The notes below the pieces were generated by a model. That model saw nothing but the letters and a program-made list of their open reading frames with translations, was not told the origin of the DNA and ran no database searches. Shown here in pieces: positions 8,988 through 18,444 of a stretch of 64,000 nt of DNA. Origin of the DNA: Parabacteroides distasonis (GTDB lineage Bacteria > Bacteroidota > Bacteroidia > Bacteroidales > Tannerellaceae). The stretch is from positions 29,015 through 93,014 of the forward strand of contig JAFBIU010000014.1 in the NCBI GenBank assembly GCA_021531775.1. The letters run 5' to 3'. The translations under genes were made by a program, and so were the position numbers. Every line of letters starts with the position of its first letter. The stretch's first letter is position 1.

Positions 8988-8995
8988 CAAATGTA
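8988..8995 (-). promoter_or_regulatory. -7 box of the symporter operon
   Basis: TACATTTG on the minus strand is a perfect TAnnTTTG box. The start of transcription would be near 8982, giving a leader of about 40 bases. Confidence 0.65.
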
Positions 8996-9041
8996 AGGTC
9001 CTGTATCAGAAGCGAAAACGATTTCTTGAAAAGAATTTTTC

Positions 9042-9084
9042 GCAACCGTTCCCGCAACCGTTCCCAAATTTCGCAACCGTTCCC
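9042..9084. promoter_or_regulatory. Three direct repeats GCAACCGTTCCC, probable LacI-family operator
   Basis: Identical 12-mers occupy 9042-9053, 9054-9065 and 9073-9084. Each contains AACnGTT symmetry. They lie between the symporter promoter and the lacI-type gene, just upstream of the latter's -7 box, so they could control both directions. Confidence 0.65.
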
Positions 9085-9107
9085 ATTCTCCTGTTTCTCC
9101 TTTTTTG

Positions 9108-9115
9108 TATTTTTG
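9108..9115 (+). promoter_or_regulatory. -7 box of the LacI-family gene
   Basis: TATTTTTG fits TAnnTTTG. It places transcription start near 9121, so translation must begin at the ATG at 9156 and not at the upstream ATG at 9105. Confidence 0.6.
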
Positions 9116-9155
9116 CATCGGACGGAACAGACTTGTCCATTTAATTGTAACTGCC

Positions 9156-10172
9156 ATGAAATATGTGACCATTATTGACATCGCCAAAGCATTGGGCATC
9201 TCGAAAAGTACCGTTTCGCGAGCCTTGGCTGGAGACACGCACAACGTGAAGCCGGCCACTATGCAACTGATCTGTGAGACGGCCGACCGGATGGGTTATC
9301 AGCGAAATGAGTTGGCCGTGAACTTGCGCAAACAGAACACACGGAACATAGGCATCATCATTCCCGAAGTGGTGACCTCTTTTTTCATGAATTTCATCCA
9401 GCAGGCCCAACGTGACCTGCGTGAGCAGGGGTATCGTGTGTTGATTGCCGTATCGAATGAGGATCCGGAACAGGAGCGGGAGAATCTGCTGATGTTCGAA
9501 CAATGTCGTGTAGAGGGAATCCTGATCAGTGTTTGCCACAAAAGCAAACTGGTCGATCTCTATCGGAAAATCATGGCTGGCGGTACGCCCATCGTCTTTT
9601 TCGACCGGGTGGTTGGGGTATTGGAGGCTTCGCAGGTCCGGATTGATGATTATCTGATGGCCTCTTTCATGGTGGAAGCCCTGATCCGAAGTGGATGTCG
9701 CCAGATTGTCCACTTGGCTGGCCCGGAGTATATCAGCAATGGGTCTGAACGGCACCGGGGGTATCGGGATGCGCTTGCCAAATTCAAATTGACGTACGAT
9801 GCACGCTATGTGATAGCCGGAGGTCTGGATGCTGAACAGGGCGGACGAGCCATGGAGCAATTTTTGGGGTTGGGCTTGCCTTTCGATGCGATCTTCGGCT
9901 TTACAGAAACAGCCACCTTGGGGGCCAAAAGTGTACTGCAAAAACTGCACTACCGGATTCCGGAAGATGTCTCGCTCTGTTGCATATCCGGTACAGCACT
10001 CTGCACCCTGGTTCATCCGACGCTAACGGCTGTCGAGCAACCGGTGGTTGAGATCGCACATCAGGCTTGTCGGCTGCTGCTCCAACAGATCCAGCAACCG
10101 GAGATGCCGAAGGAACAGGTGGTCTTGCGTGGGGAGATGGTCATGCGCGACTCCATTCGCCAGAAAGCGTAA
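9156..10172 (+). CDS. LacI-family transcriptional regulator
   Basis: The 338-residue protein begins with a LacI-type helix-turn-helix (TIIDIAKALGISKSTVSRAL, residues 4-23) and a hinge helix, followed by a periplasmic-binding-protein-like effector domain (NIGIIIPEV near 62 onward). It probably binds the three repeats at 9042-9084 and controls the divergent symporter/dehydrogenase operon, and perhaps itself, in response to a sugar. The start is set by the promoter position. The effector is unknown. Confidence 0.92.
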   Translation: MKYVTIIDIAKALGISKSTVSRALAGDTHNVKPATMQLICETADRMGYQRNELAVNLRKQNTRNIGIIIPEVVTSFFMNFIQQAQRDLREQGYRVLIAVSNEDPEQERENLLMFEQCRVEGILISVCHKSKLVDLYRKIMAGGTPIVFFDRVVGVLEASQVRIDDYLMASFMVEALIRSGCRQIVHLAGPEYISNGSERHRGYRDALAKFKLTYDARYVIAGGLDAEQGGRAMEQFLGLGLPFDAIFGFTETATLGAKSVLQKLHYRIPEDVSLCCISGTALCTLVHPTLTAVEQPVVEIAHQACRLLLQQIQQPEMPKEQVVLRGEMVMRDSIRQKA

Positions 10173-10216
10173 CACTCGTAACGTAACACTTCAAAAAAAA
10201 GGATTGCATGATAAAA

Positions 10217-10248
10217 AAAGAGGGGCCTCCCGCAGGAAGCTCCTCTTT
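10217..10248. terminator. Bidirectional intrinsic terminator
   Basis: AAAGAGGGGC pairs with GCTCCTCTTT (one G-T wobble), with A/T runs on both sides. It serves the convergent LacI-type and susD-like genes. Confidence 0.85.
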
Positions 10249-10276
10249 CATTATTTTAATAGTCAAATGATTCCTA

Positions 10277-11932
10277 TTATTGACCGCTGAACGGGTTCTG
10301 ATCAGATGTCGAAACGGACTCGTTGTTGGCAATCTCCATCTGCGGGATTTGCATGAGGAAACGATAGTCATTCGAAGGCAATGTACCTACCGGCTCTGCA
10401 TCTGAACCATTGTAACCATCCAATTGAGCCAAGCCCCAAGAGAAGTGGCCTGCCGGATTCTTAGCTGTAGCAGCATAACGAACCAACGGTTTCTGCAAAC
10501 GCAACAAGTCGTATGCACCTACGACACCTTCACCCAGCAACTCCTTACGACGCTCGATGTAGATCTTCTCCAACAGATCGTTCTTGTCGGATGTCTTGGT
10601 CAATTGAGCCTGACGGGCAGCCTGCAACGTGTTCAAGTGAGCCAAAGCCTCTGAAGTCTGTCCCAGGTTGGCTTCCGCTTCAGCCATGATCAGCAGCATT
10701 TCCGATCCACGCATCAACGGAATGTCGATGTCATAGACGTGAGCCTGCACGGCACCACCTCCGTCACCGTAGGTCTTCATCTTGTTGTAAGCCCATTTCT
10801 CCTTCACCTCGTTGTCACCATTGGCAGTACGATGCCAGAACATCACGGCCTGTTCGTCTTCGTCTGTCACGTTCTCCGTCTTGGTACACTTCGCACCACG
10901 GTAGTCCGTTTCATCAAACAGATCGACATACTTCTGGTCCACCATCAAGTTGATGAAGTTGTAGGTCGGACCCGACTGCATGGTCTCGCCATAGCTCGGA
11001 TCCTGGTTGTACCAGTAGCAGAACTCGACGTTGGAACTGATATTGGTCAGGTTGGTGAACTTCACGCCCCAAACCAACTCTGCACAATTGTTGGCCATCA
11101 GCTGGTCGAAACCACTGTACCACTCCTCTTTCGACATCAAGGAGCTGTACTTCTGATAAACCGTATTGGCCTCTGTCAAGGCACCCTGCCAGTTGCCCAT
11201 CACCTGATAGACACGGGCCAACATACCTGAAACGACATCAGCATTGATCTGCCACTTCTCGGCACGGTTGAAACCAGCCAAAGCCGACTTGGCAGCCGTC
11301 AGGTCGCTCACGATCTGGTCATACACCTGCTGAACCGTTGAGAAGCCCAGGTTGGGATCATCAGTCGAAGAGAGACGCAGGATGACACCACGTTTGTCCT
11401 TCGCAATGGCATAGGTCTGCTGATAGTTCATGATCAGGTGGAAGTAAGCAATACCACGCATGGCCAGACACTGACCCTTCAACTGTGCCTTTTCAGTCTC
11501 TGAACCATTCGCATCGGGCAGTGCGTCCATGATCTGGTTGGCCTGGTTGATCACCTTATACATATTGACCCAGATACGATCGGCATAACCCGACGACATC
11601 GTACGTTCATTCAAAAACTTGTAGGTCATTTCCGGAGAACCACCGTAGTTGTTGGTACTGATGATGTCCGGACCGGCAATGTCGTAGTGCATCAAGTATC
11701 CAGTCAGACCTGCATAGCAGGCATCGTTCTGGCTACCGGAGCCATTGTCGCCCATCAAGAAGGCATGGTAGGTTGAATTCAATACCGAATTCAGTCCGGT
11801 TGTGCTTGCCAGAATTGTTTCAGAAGAGATCTTGGTCGCATCATCGGTTGTCAGCTGATCCTCACAACCACAAAAGGCCACTGCCAGCATTGCCATCGGC
11901 AAAAGCCGTAAAAATTGATATTTCGTCTTCAT
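10277..11932 (-). CDS. SusD/RagB-family outer-membrane lipoprotein
   Basis: The 551-residue product is a SusD-like glycan-binding lipoprotein. The signal peptide ends in a Cys-rich lipobox region (VAFCGCED). TPR-like helices such as KAQLKGQCLAMRGIAYFHL are typical, as is the C-terminal ERRKELLGEG signature. It sits on the cell surface as the lid of the SusC transporter encoded directly upstream. The ATG at 11932 is preferred to a TTG 12 bases earlier. The glycan is unknown; no glycoside hydrolase lies in the same operon. Confidence 0.93.
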   Translation of the reverse strand: MKTKYQFLRLLPMAMLAVAFCGCEDQLTTDDATKISSETILASTTGLNSVLNSTYHAFLMGDNGSGSQNDACYAGLTGYLMHYDIAGPDIISTNNYGGSPEMTYKFLNERTMSSGYADRIWVNMYKVINQANQIMDALPDANGSETEKAQLKGQCLAMRGIAYFHLIMNYQQTYAIAKDKRGVILRLSSTDDPNLGFSTVQQVYDQIVSDLTAAKSALAGFNRAEKWQINADVVSGMLARVYQVMGNWQGALTEANTVYQKYSSLMSKEEWYSGFDQLMANNCAELVWGVKFTNLTNISSNVEFCYWYNQDPSYGETMQSGPTYNFINLMVDQKYVDLFDETDYRGAKCTKTENVTDEDEQAVMFWHRTANGDNEVKEKWAYNKMKTYGDGGGAVQAHVYDIDIPLMRGSEMLLIMAEAEANLGQTSEALAHLNTLQAARQAQLTKTSDKNDLLEKIYIERRKELLGEGVVGAYDLLRLQKPLVRYAATAKNPAGHFSWGLAQLDGYNGSDAEPVGTLPSNDYRFLMQIPQMEIANNESVSTSDQNPFSGQ

Positions 11933-11950
11933 ATAGTTGTTCAAAAATAA

Positions 11951-14900
11951 TTAGAATGAAACTTGAATACCACCCATGAATACACGACGTGCACTCTGGT
12001 TACCATTATCGGTATTGGCATTACCATTATAGTTATTACCGACCAGACCAGTTTCCGGATCGTTGTGACGGTTCGCTGCGGGACCCAGTGTCCAAACGTT
12101 GTCTGCACTGAAATAGATGCGCAGGTGAGAGAGATGCATCTTGTCGATGATGCGACGCGGAACGGTATAACCGACTGCCAAGTTACGCAGACGGAAGTAG
12201 TCGTTGTTGAACAGGTAGAAATCGGTTGCCTTACGTGTGCTTGAATAGTCGTCAGCCGACCAGCGCGGGAAGACAGCCTGATCACCCGGTTTCTCCCAAA
12301 CCTTACCCTCTACCAAGTCCTGGATGACACCTACACCATTACGTACGGTGGTATTCTCCAGATAGACATAGTCATACATCTTGGAACCGAAGGATGCATA
12401 CCACATCATCGACAGGTCGAAGTCTTTCCACTTGAAGTTGTTCGTGATTGAACCGAATGCCTTGGGAATGGCTGAACCACACCACTGATAGTCATCGACG
12501 GTCACATCCGAGAAGTTCTCCGTCATCTTCCAGCCGTTCTGGCCGTCGCGGATCCAGTAGCGCATGTTACCGTTGTCCGGGTTGACACCGGCATTCTTCG
12601 GCATGTAGAATTCATACAGCGACTTGCCCTCTTCCAGACGGTAGCTGGCCACACGGTTCGAGTAGGTGTAGGCACCACCCGGCAAGTAGGTCACCTGGTT
12701 CTTCAACGTAGAGAAGTTGAAGTCGATGTTCCACTGGAAGTTCTTGGTCTGAATAGCCGTCGCGTTCAAGGTGATTTCAAAACCTTGGTTACGAACATTA
12801 CCCAAGTTGGTGTTCATACCGGTTGCATCACCCACCTGTGAAGACAAAGGCAGATCCTTGTAGTACAACAGGTCGGCAGAATTACGGGTATAGTATTCGA
12901 TGGTACCGCTCAGACGGTTGCAGAAGCCGAAGTCAACGGCCACGTTGAACTGCTTGTTGCGCTCCCACTTCAAGTTGGGTGTTGCAATGGTAGAGGGCTT
13001 GTAACCGGCCTGTCCATACAGGTTGTCGGCTGCGAAGTAGGCCTGATAAGCATACCAGATCTCGGCACCGGTCGAACCATCGCCATTGCGGGCGAACAAT
13101 TTATCGTTACCGGATGTACCGTAGCTGGCACGTATAGCCAAGTTGTCCAACCAGTCGCTTGAACCCTCCATGAAAGCCTCCTTGGAGATACGCCAAGAAC
13201 CACCGACAGAGAAGAAGTTACCCCAACGGCTATCCTTGCTGAAGCGTGATGAACCATCACGACGGAACGAAGCGGATACATAATAACGGTTGGCATAGTT
13301 GTAGTCGGCCTTGCCGAAGAAAGAGAGCAATCCGTAGCGGATACGGTCTGATTCGTTCGCCCAGTTCATGGTCGTAGAAGCCAACTCATACTGGCCGGTC
13401 TGCATGATACCTTCACCGTACGCATAGGTATATTGACGGTTGAAGTGGTAGTACTCGTGACCTAACATCGCGTTGATGGTGTGGTCGCCGAAAGACTGAT
13501 CCCAGGTCAACAGGTTGTTCCAGGTGATGGACTGAGTCTTGTAGCTGGTGCGGCTGGCTGTACCACCGTTGGTCTTGACAGTCACACCGTAGGGAGCCAA
13601 CTGATCACCACCGTGGATGGCAGATCCATAACCATAGACATTCTGGGTATTATCATCCAAGTTAGCGGCTGTACGGAACTTCAGATTGAAAGGCAACTTC
13701 ACTTCCGCAAAGTACTTGGCTGAAATCGTTGTATATTCATTGGAATTGAATTCTTCATCATTCGGATTGTTCCAGTAGTCGCCATTACCCAACACATGGA
13801 TACCGAAGAAGTTGGCATTGTTGGTACCGAAGTCATACATCCGGTCGCCTGTCTTCAAGGAGTATTCCCAGTCGGTATTGTCGGCATTACGCAGATAGGG
13901 CGAGTTCAAGGTGTTGGAGAACACCAATGCACGGTTGTAACCCTTGGAGTTCTGACGGGCATACGAATAGGCCAAGTTACCGCCCATGTTCAACCAGTCT
14001 GTTACCTCTGAAGAGACATTCGCACGGAATGAATAACGCGTATAGTAGTCGTTGTTTGAATAACCCTTATCGTTCAAATAGCCCAATGAAGTGAAGTACT
14101 GGGTCTTGCCGTCCTGTGATGAACCGCTCAGGTCGATACCGTAGTCCTGACGCAACTTCTTGTCGAACACCAAGTCATACCAGTCCCAATCCTCCTTGTT
14201 CCAAACCATCTCCAAATCCGGATTGACATAAGGATTACCGTTACCATCGTGGAGCACATAGTTTGAGGCATCGCCTGTCCACTTGAACGGAGTGACATAG
14301 ACCTGCTCACCATTGGAGTTTGTACGCGGAACCACATGTTTTGAAAGCACGTTGGCCGAAGCATAATCACCGGCTTCCTGTGCGCTCTTACCATATTTAT
14401 AATACTGGTCGTTGTAGATAGCGCGCCATACGTTGGTCAACTGCTGATAAGGATCGGCCTTATCAGGATGCGGAACAGCCAAGTCAGATGTACCCCAAGC
14501 ACCCCGGAAGTTGATCCGCGGCTTACCACTCTTACCCTTCTTAGTGGTGATCACAACGACACCATTGGCAGCACGTGAACCATACAAAGAAGAGGCGGCA
14601 GCATCTTTCAAGACGGTCATAGATTCGATATCCGAGGGATTGATGGAGTTCAATGTACCGTCATACGGCATACCATCCACTACATACAACGGAGTTGTCT
14701 CACCGGACATGGAGCTGATACCACGGATCTGGATACGAGAATCAGAACCCGGTGTACCTTCGTTGTTGACAACGTTCACACCGGCACTCATACCTTGCAA
14801 AGCCTCTACGAAACCAGAACCGGAGATTTTCTCCAACTTGTCTGCCTTGACAACGCTGGCAGAACCCGTGAATGAAGATTTCTTGGCCGTACCGTAGGCA

Positions 14901-15271
14901 ACAACCACCACTTCATCCAAGTCTTGTGTATCGCTCTTCAACACCACATTAACAGCACTACGACCATCCCACGTTACGGTTTGTGTCGCCATGCCGACAA
15001 AAGAGATTTCCAAAACAGCACCTTTCTTCACACCTTCCAGGGAGAATCGTCCATCCATGTCGGTGATTGTACCGTTTGTCGTACCCTTTACTACTACGGA
15101 AGCACCTGCAACGGGCCCCATTTCATCCTTGACTGTACCGCTAATCTTCCCATTCTGCTGCACGACAGGTGTAGGCAATGATGCCAACTCTGCCAAAGCG
15201 GGAGTAGCGCCTGCTGCTCCAAACAACGTGGAAAGCAGCATAATCTTCATCAATTTCGAATTCGATACCAT
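11951..15271 (-). CDS. SusC/RagA-family TonB-dependent outer-membrane transporter
   Basis: The 1106-residue receptor has a signal peptide, a carboxypeptidase-regulatory-like domain (about 40-125), a TonB-box region DEVVVVAYG, and a plug with IRGISSMSGETTPLYVVDG and VLKDAAASSLYGSRAANGVV, followed by a large barrel ending in Phe. It imports oligosaccharides or other nutrients with SusD. The ATG at 15271 is chosen over a TTG 6 bases earlier. The gene precedes the susD-like gene with an 18-base gap. No ECF sigma/anti-sigma or hybrid two-component regulator lies next to it. Confidence 0.95.
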   Translation of the reverse strand: MVSNSKLMKIMLLSTLFGAAGATPALAELASLPTPVVQQNGKISGTVKDEMGPVAGASVVVKGTTNGTITDMDGRFSLEGVKKGAVLEISFVGMATQTVTWDGRSAVNVVLKSDTQDLDEVVVVAYGTAKKSSFTGSASVVKADKLEKISGSGFVEALQGMSAGVNVVNNEGTPGSDSRIQIRGISSMSGETTPLYVVDGMPYDGTLNSINPSDIESMTVLKDAAASSLYGSRAANGVVVITTKKGKSGKPRINFRGAWGTSDLAVPHPDKADPYQQLTNVWRAIYNDQYYKYGKSAQEAGDYASANVLSKHVVPRTNSNGEQVYVTPFKWTGDASNYVLHDGNGNPYVNPDLEMVWNKEDWDWYDLVFDKKLRQDYGIDLSGSSQDGKTQYFTSLGYLNDKGYSNNDYYTRYSFRANVSSEVTDWLNMGGNLAYSYARQNSKGYNRALVFSNTLNSPYLRNADNTDWEYSLKTGDRMYDFGTNNANFFGIHVLGNGDYWNNPNDEEFNSNEYTTISAKYFAEVKLPFNLKFRTAANLDDNTQNVYGYGSAIHGGDQLAPYGVTVKTNGGTASRTSYKTQSITWNNLLTWDQSFGDHTINAMLGHEYYHFNRQYTYAYGEGIMQTGQYELASTTMNWANESDRIRYGLLSFFGKADYNYANRYYVSASFRRDGSSRFSKDSRWGNFFSVGGSWRISKEAFMEGSSDWLDNLAIRASYGTSGNDKLFARNGDGSTGAEIWYAYQAYFAADNLYGQAGYKPSTIATPNLKWERNKQFNVAVDFGFCNRLSGTIEYYTRNSADLLYYKDLPLSSQVGDATGMNTNLGNVRNQGFEITLNATAIQTKNFQWNIDFNFSTLKNQVTYLPGGAYTYSNRVASYRLEEGKSLYEFYMPKNAGVNPDNGNMRYWIRDGQNGWKMTENFSDVTVDDYQWCGSAIPKAFGSITNNFKWKDFDLSMMWYASFGSKMYDYVYLENTTVRNGVGVIQDLVEGKVWEKPGDQAVFPRWSADDYSSTRKATDFYLFNNDYFRLRNLAVGYTVPRRIIDKMHLSHLRIYFSADNVWTLGPAANRHNDPETGLVGNNYNGNANTDNGNQSARRVFMGGIQVSF

Positions 15272-15327
15272 TGACAATTTAAATTAAAACGCTATTACTA
15301 TTGAATGAATCTATTTGTAAATCTCGA

Positions 15328-15361
15328 CAAAGATAAGGTATTATTTATTATTGGAGACAAA
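15328..15361 (-). promoter_or_regulatory. Promoter of the susC-susD operon
   Basis: Minus-strand TATCTTTG (15335-15328) with TTTG (15361-15358) and a 22-base spacer. The leader would be about 50 bases. Confidence 0.65.
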
Positions 15362-15450
15362 TAATTAGAAGTTTGTTTGGATTTTAACATTTAAGGCTGG
15401 ATTTCCTGAATCATGTCCGTTTTTTACCAATGAACATGGAAAGGATCCCT

Positions 15451-15458
15451 TATCTTTG
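15451..15458 (+). promoter_or_regulatory. -7 box of the GNAT gene
   Basis: TATCTTTG is a perfect box. The position supports the ATG at 15487 and argues against one at 15430. Confidence 0.6.
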
Positions 15459-15486
15459 CCCACCGAATCGTATAAAACAATTGACA

Positions 15487-16368
15487 ATGAGAATCAGATT
15501 AGAAGAACCGAACGATTATCGGGCCGTCGAATACCTGACACGCGAAGCCTTCTGGAACGTATATCGGCCCGGATGTACGGAACATTATGTATTGCATCAA
15601 TACCGGAACCATCCCGATTTCATTCCGGAATTGGACTTCGTGCTGGAAGAGCATGATCGGCTCATCGGTCATGTGATGTTCTCCAAGGCCGAGATTGTCT
15701 TGGAGGATGGTGCGACCCTACCGGCCTGGACCTTCGGACCGATCAGCATCCATCCCGACTACAAACGGAAGGGCTATGGATTAAAGTTGTTGCGGTATGC
15801 ATTGGAGCGGGCCAAAGAGATGGGCATCGGCCTCTTGTGTATGGAGGGCAAGATTGGATTCTACCAACATGCCGGATTTGTGGTGGCCAGTACCCTGGGC
15901 ATTCATTATCATGGAGAACCCAAAGAGTCGGAAGTGCCCTACTTCTTGGCACAAGAACTGATTCCGGGTTATTGGGGCAAGCGAGAAGGCACCTACCATA
16001 CGCCCAAAGGCTATTTTGTGGCAGATGAACATCCGGCTGAGTTCGAAGCCTACGAGGCTACCTTCCCGTCCAAAGTGAAGGCGTTTCAAGCTGACCAGTT
16101 ACCCCAGTTCTGCCAGAGTTGCGGGATGCCATTGACCCAAACCGCCGATTTCGGCACGAATGCAGACGGCAGCACCAACTTCGATTATTGCCACTATTGC
16201 TATCAAAACGGGCAATTCCAGCAGGATTGCACCATGGAAGAGATGATCGAACATTGCTTGCCCTTCCTCGACGAGGTGAACAAGCAGATGCCTGCTCCCC
16301 TCACGGAGGCGGAATACAGGCAGATGATGCAAGGCTTCTTCCCGATGCTCAAACGCTGGCGGAAATAG
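15487..16368 (+). CDS. GNAT-family N-acetyltransferase fused to a zinc-ribbon domain
   Basis: The 293-residue protein has a GNAT acetyltransferase domain in its N-terminal half, with the acetyl-CoA region PDYKRKGYGLKLLRYALERA near 95-115. The C-terminal part carries CQSCGMPL and, about 25 residues later, CHYC, then DCTMEEMIEHCLPF. This fits the putative zinc-ribbon domain often annotated in stand-alone proteins. The acceptor substrate is unknown. It is a single-gene unit convergent with the S51 peptidase gene. The fusion is intact, with no frameshift. Confidence 0.85.
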   Translation: MRIRLEEPNDYRAVEYLTREAFWNVYRPGCTEHYVLHQYRNHPDFIPELDFVLEEHDRLIGHVMFSKAEIVLEDGATLPAWTFGPISIHPDYKRKGYGLKLLRYALERAKEMGIGLLCMEGKIGFYQHAGFVVASTLGIHYHGEPKESEVPYFLAQELIPGYWGKREGTYHTPKGYFVADEHPAEFEAYEATFPSKVKAFQADQLPQFCQSCGMPLTQTADFGTNADGSTNFDYCHYCYQNGQFQQDCTMEEMIEHCLPFLDEVNKQMPAPLTEAEYRQMMQGFFPMLKRWRK

Positions 16369-16392
16369 GCAGCCTTTCCAACGAAGGCTACC
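16368..16392. terminator. Bidirectional terminator hairpin
   Basis: GGCAGCCTT pairs with AAGGCTACC with one wobble, between convergent genes. It starts in the stop codon of the GNAT gene. Confidence 0.6.
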
Positions 16393-16400
16393 TTATTATA

Positions 16401-17135
16401 TTATATAAAGGGCAACTCCATCGACTGGTTGTTATTGGCCACCTTGCGCAAAACCCCATTCTCGATCAGGAAAAACTCGCCATAGATGGTCTCCATGCCA
16501 TTCTCGCCCAACAGATAGGTGCCATCCGGGAACACGTAGAAGCGACGGAAACCGTTTTTGCTGTCCGGGATGGCAATTTCGTCATACACCCGCAGGCCAT
16601 CCACCAGCATATCTTTACATAAATAATAGTGCGGCAAGATCTGCACCTCGGTCAGTCCCAATCCCGGCAAGAAACGGACATAGTCCCGGTCAATGGCCTC
16701 TCCCGGTTCTTCCGGTTGGGCATAGACGATGCGGGCACAATTCATGCTGCCGGCTGAAATGCCCATGGCAACCCCTTCAAATTGCTTCATGAGCCGAGGC
16801 ATATCGACATCGTGCAGGAAGGCATTTTGCGTCGGGACATGTCCCCCACCAAAGATGATGAAATTGCATTGGCGCATCATCTCTTCCACATAGGGAGCCG
16901 TCCGTCGGTCCAACAGCTCGTAATTTTCGAACCAAAACCCTACCTCCTCAAAGGCTTGGCGCATACAGCCAGCACAATGTTCACTGAAAGCGACATCGTC
17001 CGGTTGGGTCGTCACGAATACGCATCGGATCGGATACGGCAGCTTACGCCTCAAATTATCCAAGAACCCATTGGCCGGATTGATGGCTCCGTCCATCGCT
17101 ACACTGGGGCTACTGGTCAAGAAATAGGTCATCAT
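16401..17135 (-). CDS. Peptidase S51 family protein (dipeptidase E/cyanophycinase-like)
   Basis: The 244-residue protein shows the class-I glutamine-amidotransferase-like S51 fold: GGGHVP (96-101) and the nucleophile elbow GISAGSMN with Ser127. A His follows in ILPHYYL. S51 enzymes cut dipeptides with N-terminal Asp, or cyanophycin. There is no signal peptide, so it is cytoplasmic. It is transcribed away from an ATP-grasp ligase gene through interleaved promoters, suggesting that the peptidase works on the ligase product or its breakdown. That link is inference. Confidence 0.85.
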   Translation of the reverse strand: MMTYFLTSSPSVAMDGAINPANGFLDNLRRKLPYPIRCVFVTTQPDDVAFSEHCAGCMRQAFEEVGFWFENYELLDRRTAPYVEEMMRQCNFIIFGGGHVPTQNAFLHDVDMPRLMKQFEGVAMGISAGSMNCARIVYAQPEEPGEAIDRDYVRFLPGLGLTEVQILPHYYLCKDMLVDGLRVYDEIAIPDSKNGFRRFYVFPDGTYLLGENGMETIYGEFFLIENGVLRKVANNNQSMELPFI

Positions 17136-17165
17136 TGCACGTTTTTTTATTTAATGTTTGGTTGA

Positions 17166-17203
17166 TTTGATTGCAAAGTTAGTTTTTTTATTAGTTTTGC
17201 AAA
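17166..17203. promoter_or_regulatory. Interleaved divergent promoters
   Basis: Plus strand: TTTG 17166-17169 and TAGTTTTG 17192-17199, spacer 22. Minus strand: TTTG 17203-17200 and TAACTTTG 17181-17174, spacer 18. The two promoters occupy the same 38 bases, so the genes on both sides must compete for or share polymerase. Confidence 0.65.
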
Positions 17204-17239
17204 ACCGTTTGACATGTAAACTAAATAATATAGTTCAAG

Positions 17240-18439
17240 ATGATAAACTTTATATTCATATCGCCGAATTTTCCGGAGAAATATTGGCAATTCTGTGACG
17301 AATTGCAGAAAAATGGCGTACGGGTTTTAGGCATCGGAGATGCACCCGCAAATGGCTTAAGCGCAGAGTTACAACGTTCGCTCACTGAGTATTACCATGT
17401 AGATAACATTGGAGACTACGACCAGATGTACCGGGCCGTCGGTTATTATGCCTGGAAATATGGTCATATCGACTGGATCGAGTCGAACAACGAGTTCTGG
17501 CTCGAAATGGATGCTCGTTTGCGTACAGACTTCAATGTCAAAACGGGTGTGAAGTTGGATAGTATTGAGGCATTCAAGGAGAAATCCGAAATGAAACGCT
17601 ATTATGCCAAAGGAGGTATCCGTACCGCTCGTCAGATCAAGGCTTCGGAAGGTTTGGAGGCTGTCAAACGTTTCTCGCAAGATGCAGGATACCCGTTGTT
17701 TGCCAAGCCGGATGTGGGTGTAGGTGCCGGTGGTGCGCATAAGTTGGAGAATGAGGCATCCCTGGATGCCTTCTTCCGCGAGACGCCTCATGTAGATTGG
17801 TATGTGATCGAAGAATTCGTGACAGGCGACATCTGTACATACGATGCGATCATCAACTCGAAGGGTGAACCGCTGGTAGAGTCGATGTGTGTCTGCCCGC
17901 CCAGCATTGCCGACATTGTCAACTACAACTTGGACTCAACCTACTTCGTTGAGAAGAATATGTCTGAGAACCTTCGTTTCTGGGGTCGTCGTACGGTCGA
18001 TGCTTTCGGAGTGAAGTCTCGTTTCGTCCATCTGGAATTCTTCCGGCTGAACAAGCCTCACCGTGGTTTGGGAGAAGTGGGCGACTTTGTGGCATTGGAG
18101 GTCAACATGCGCCCGGGAGGTGGTTACACACCGGATATGATCAACTATGCCCACAACATCTCCATGTTCAAGATCTGGGCAGACATGATTGCGTTTGACC
18201 GCCGGACCACTCCGGATCCGCATGACGACTACTATTGCGTCTTTGCAGGCCGACGTGACAATGTGTCGTATGTACTGGATCATCAGGCGCTCTTGGACAA
18301 ATATGGTTATGCGATGATGATGAGTCCGCACATTGCCGACGCGCTTTCAGGTGCCATGGGTAATCAGGCCTATATTGCCCGATTCCGGACAGTAGAAGAG
18401 CGGGATGCTTTCTTGTTTGATACATGTAATCGTAATTAA
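17240..18439 (+). CDS. ATP-grasp carboxylate-amine ligase-like protein
   Basis: The 399-residue protein has the three parts of an ATP-grasp enzyme: an N-terminal Rossmann-like region (FIFISPNFPEKYW), the nucleotide-binding loops (PLFAKPDVGVGAGGAHKL near 153-170, then YVIEEFVTGD), and the metal-binding pattern FVALEVNMRPGGGYTPDM near 285-302. Such enzymes join a carboxylate to an amine or thiol using ATP via an acyl phosphate. Substrates are unknown. The esterase gene follows after 5 bases. Length fits a stand-alone ligase. Confidence 0.85.
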   Translation: MINFIFISPNFPEKYWQFCDELQKNGVRVLGIGDAPANGLSAELQRSLTEYYHVDNIGDYDQMYRAVGYYAWKYGHIDWIESNNEFWLEMDARLRTDFNVKTGVKLDSIEAFKEKSEMKRYYAKGGIRTARQIKASEGLEAVKRFSQDAGYPLFAKPDVGVGAGGAHKLENEASLDAFFRETPHVDWYVIEEFVTGDICTYDAIINSKGEPLVESMCVCPPSIADIVNYNLDSTYFVEKNMSENLRFWGRRTVDAFGVKSRFVHLEFFRLNKPHRGLGEVGDFVALEVNMRPGGGYTPDMINYAHNISMFKIWADMIAFDRRTTPDPHDDYYCVFAGRRDNVSYVLDHQALLDKYGYAMMMSPHIADALSGAMGNQAYIARFRTVEERDAFLFDTCNRN

Positions 18440-18444
18440 TAAAT

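Noticed and set aside
15430..15486. Upstream ATG extension of the GNAT gene
   Set aside because: A perfect -7 box at 15451-15458 lies inside it, so the RNA starts later.
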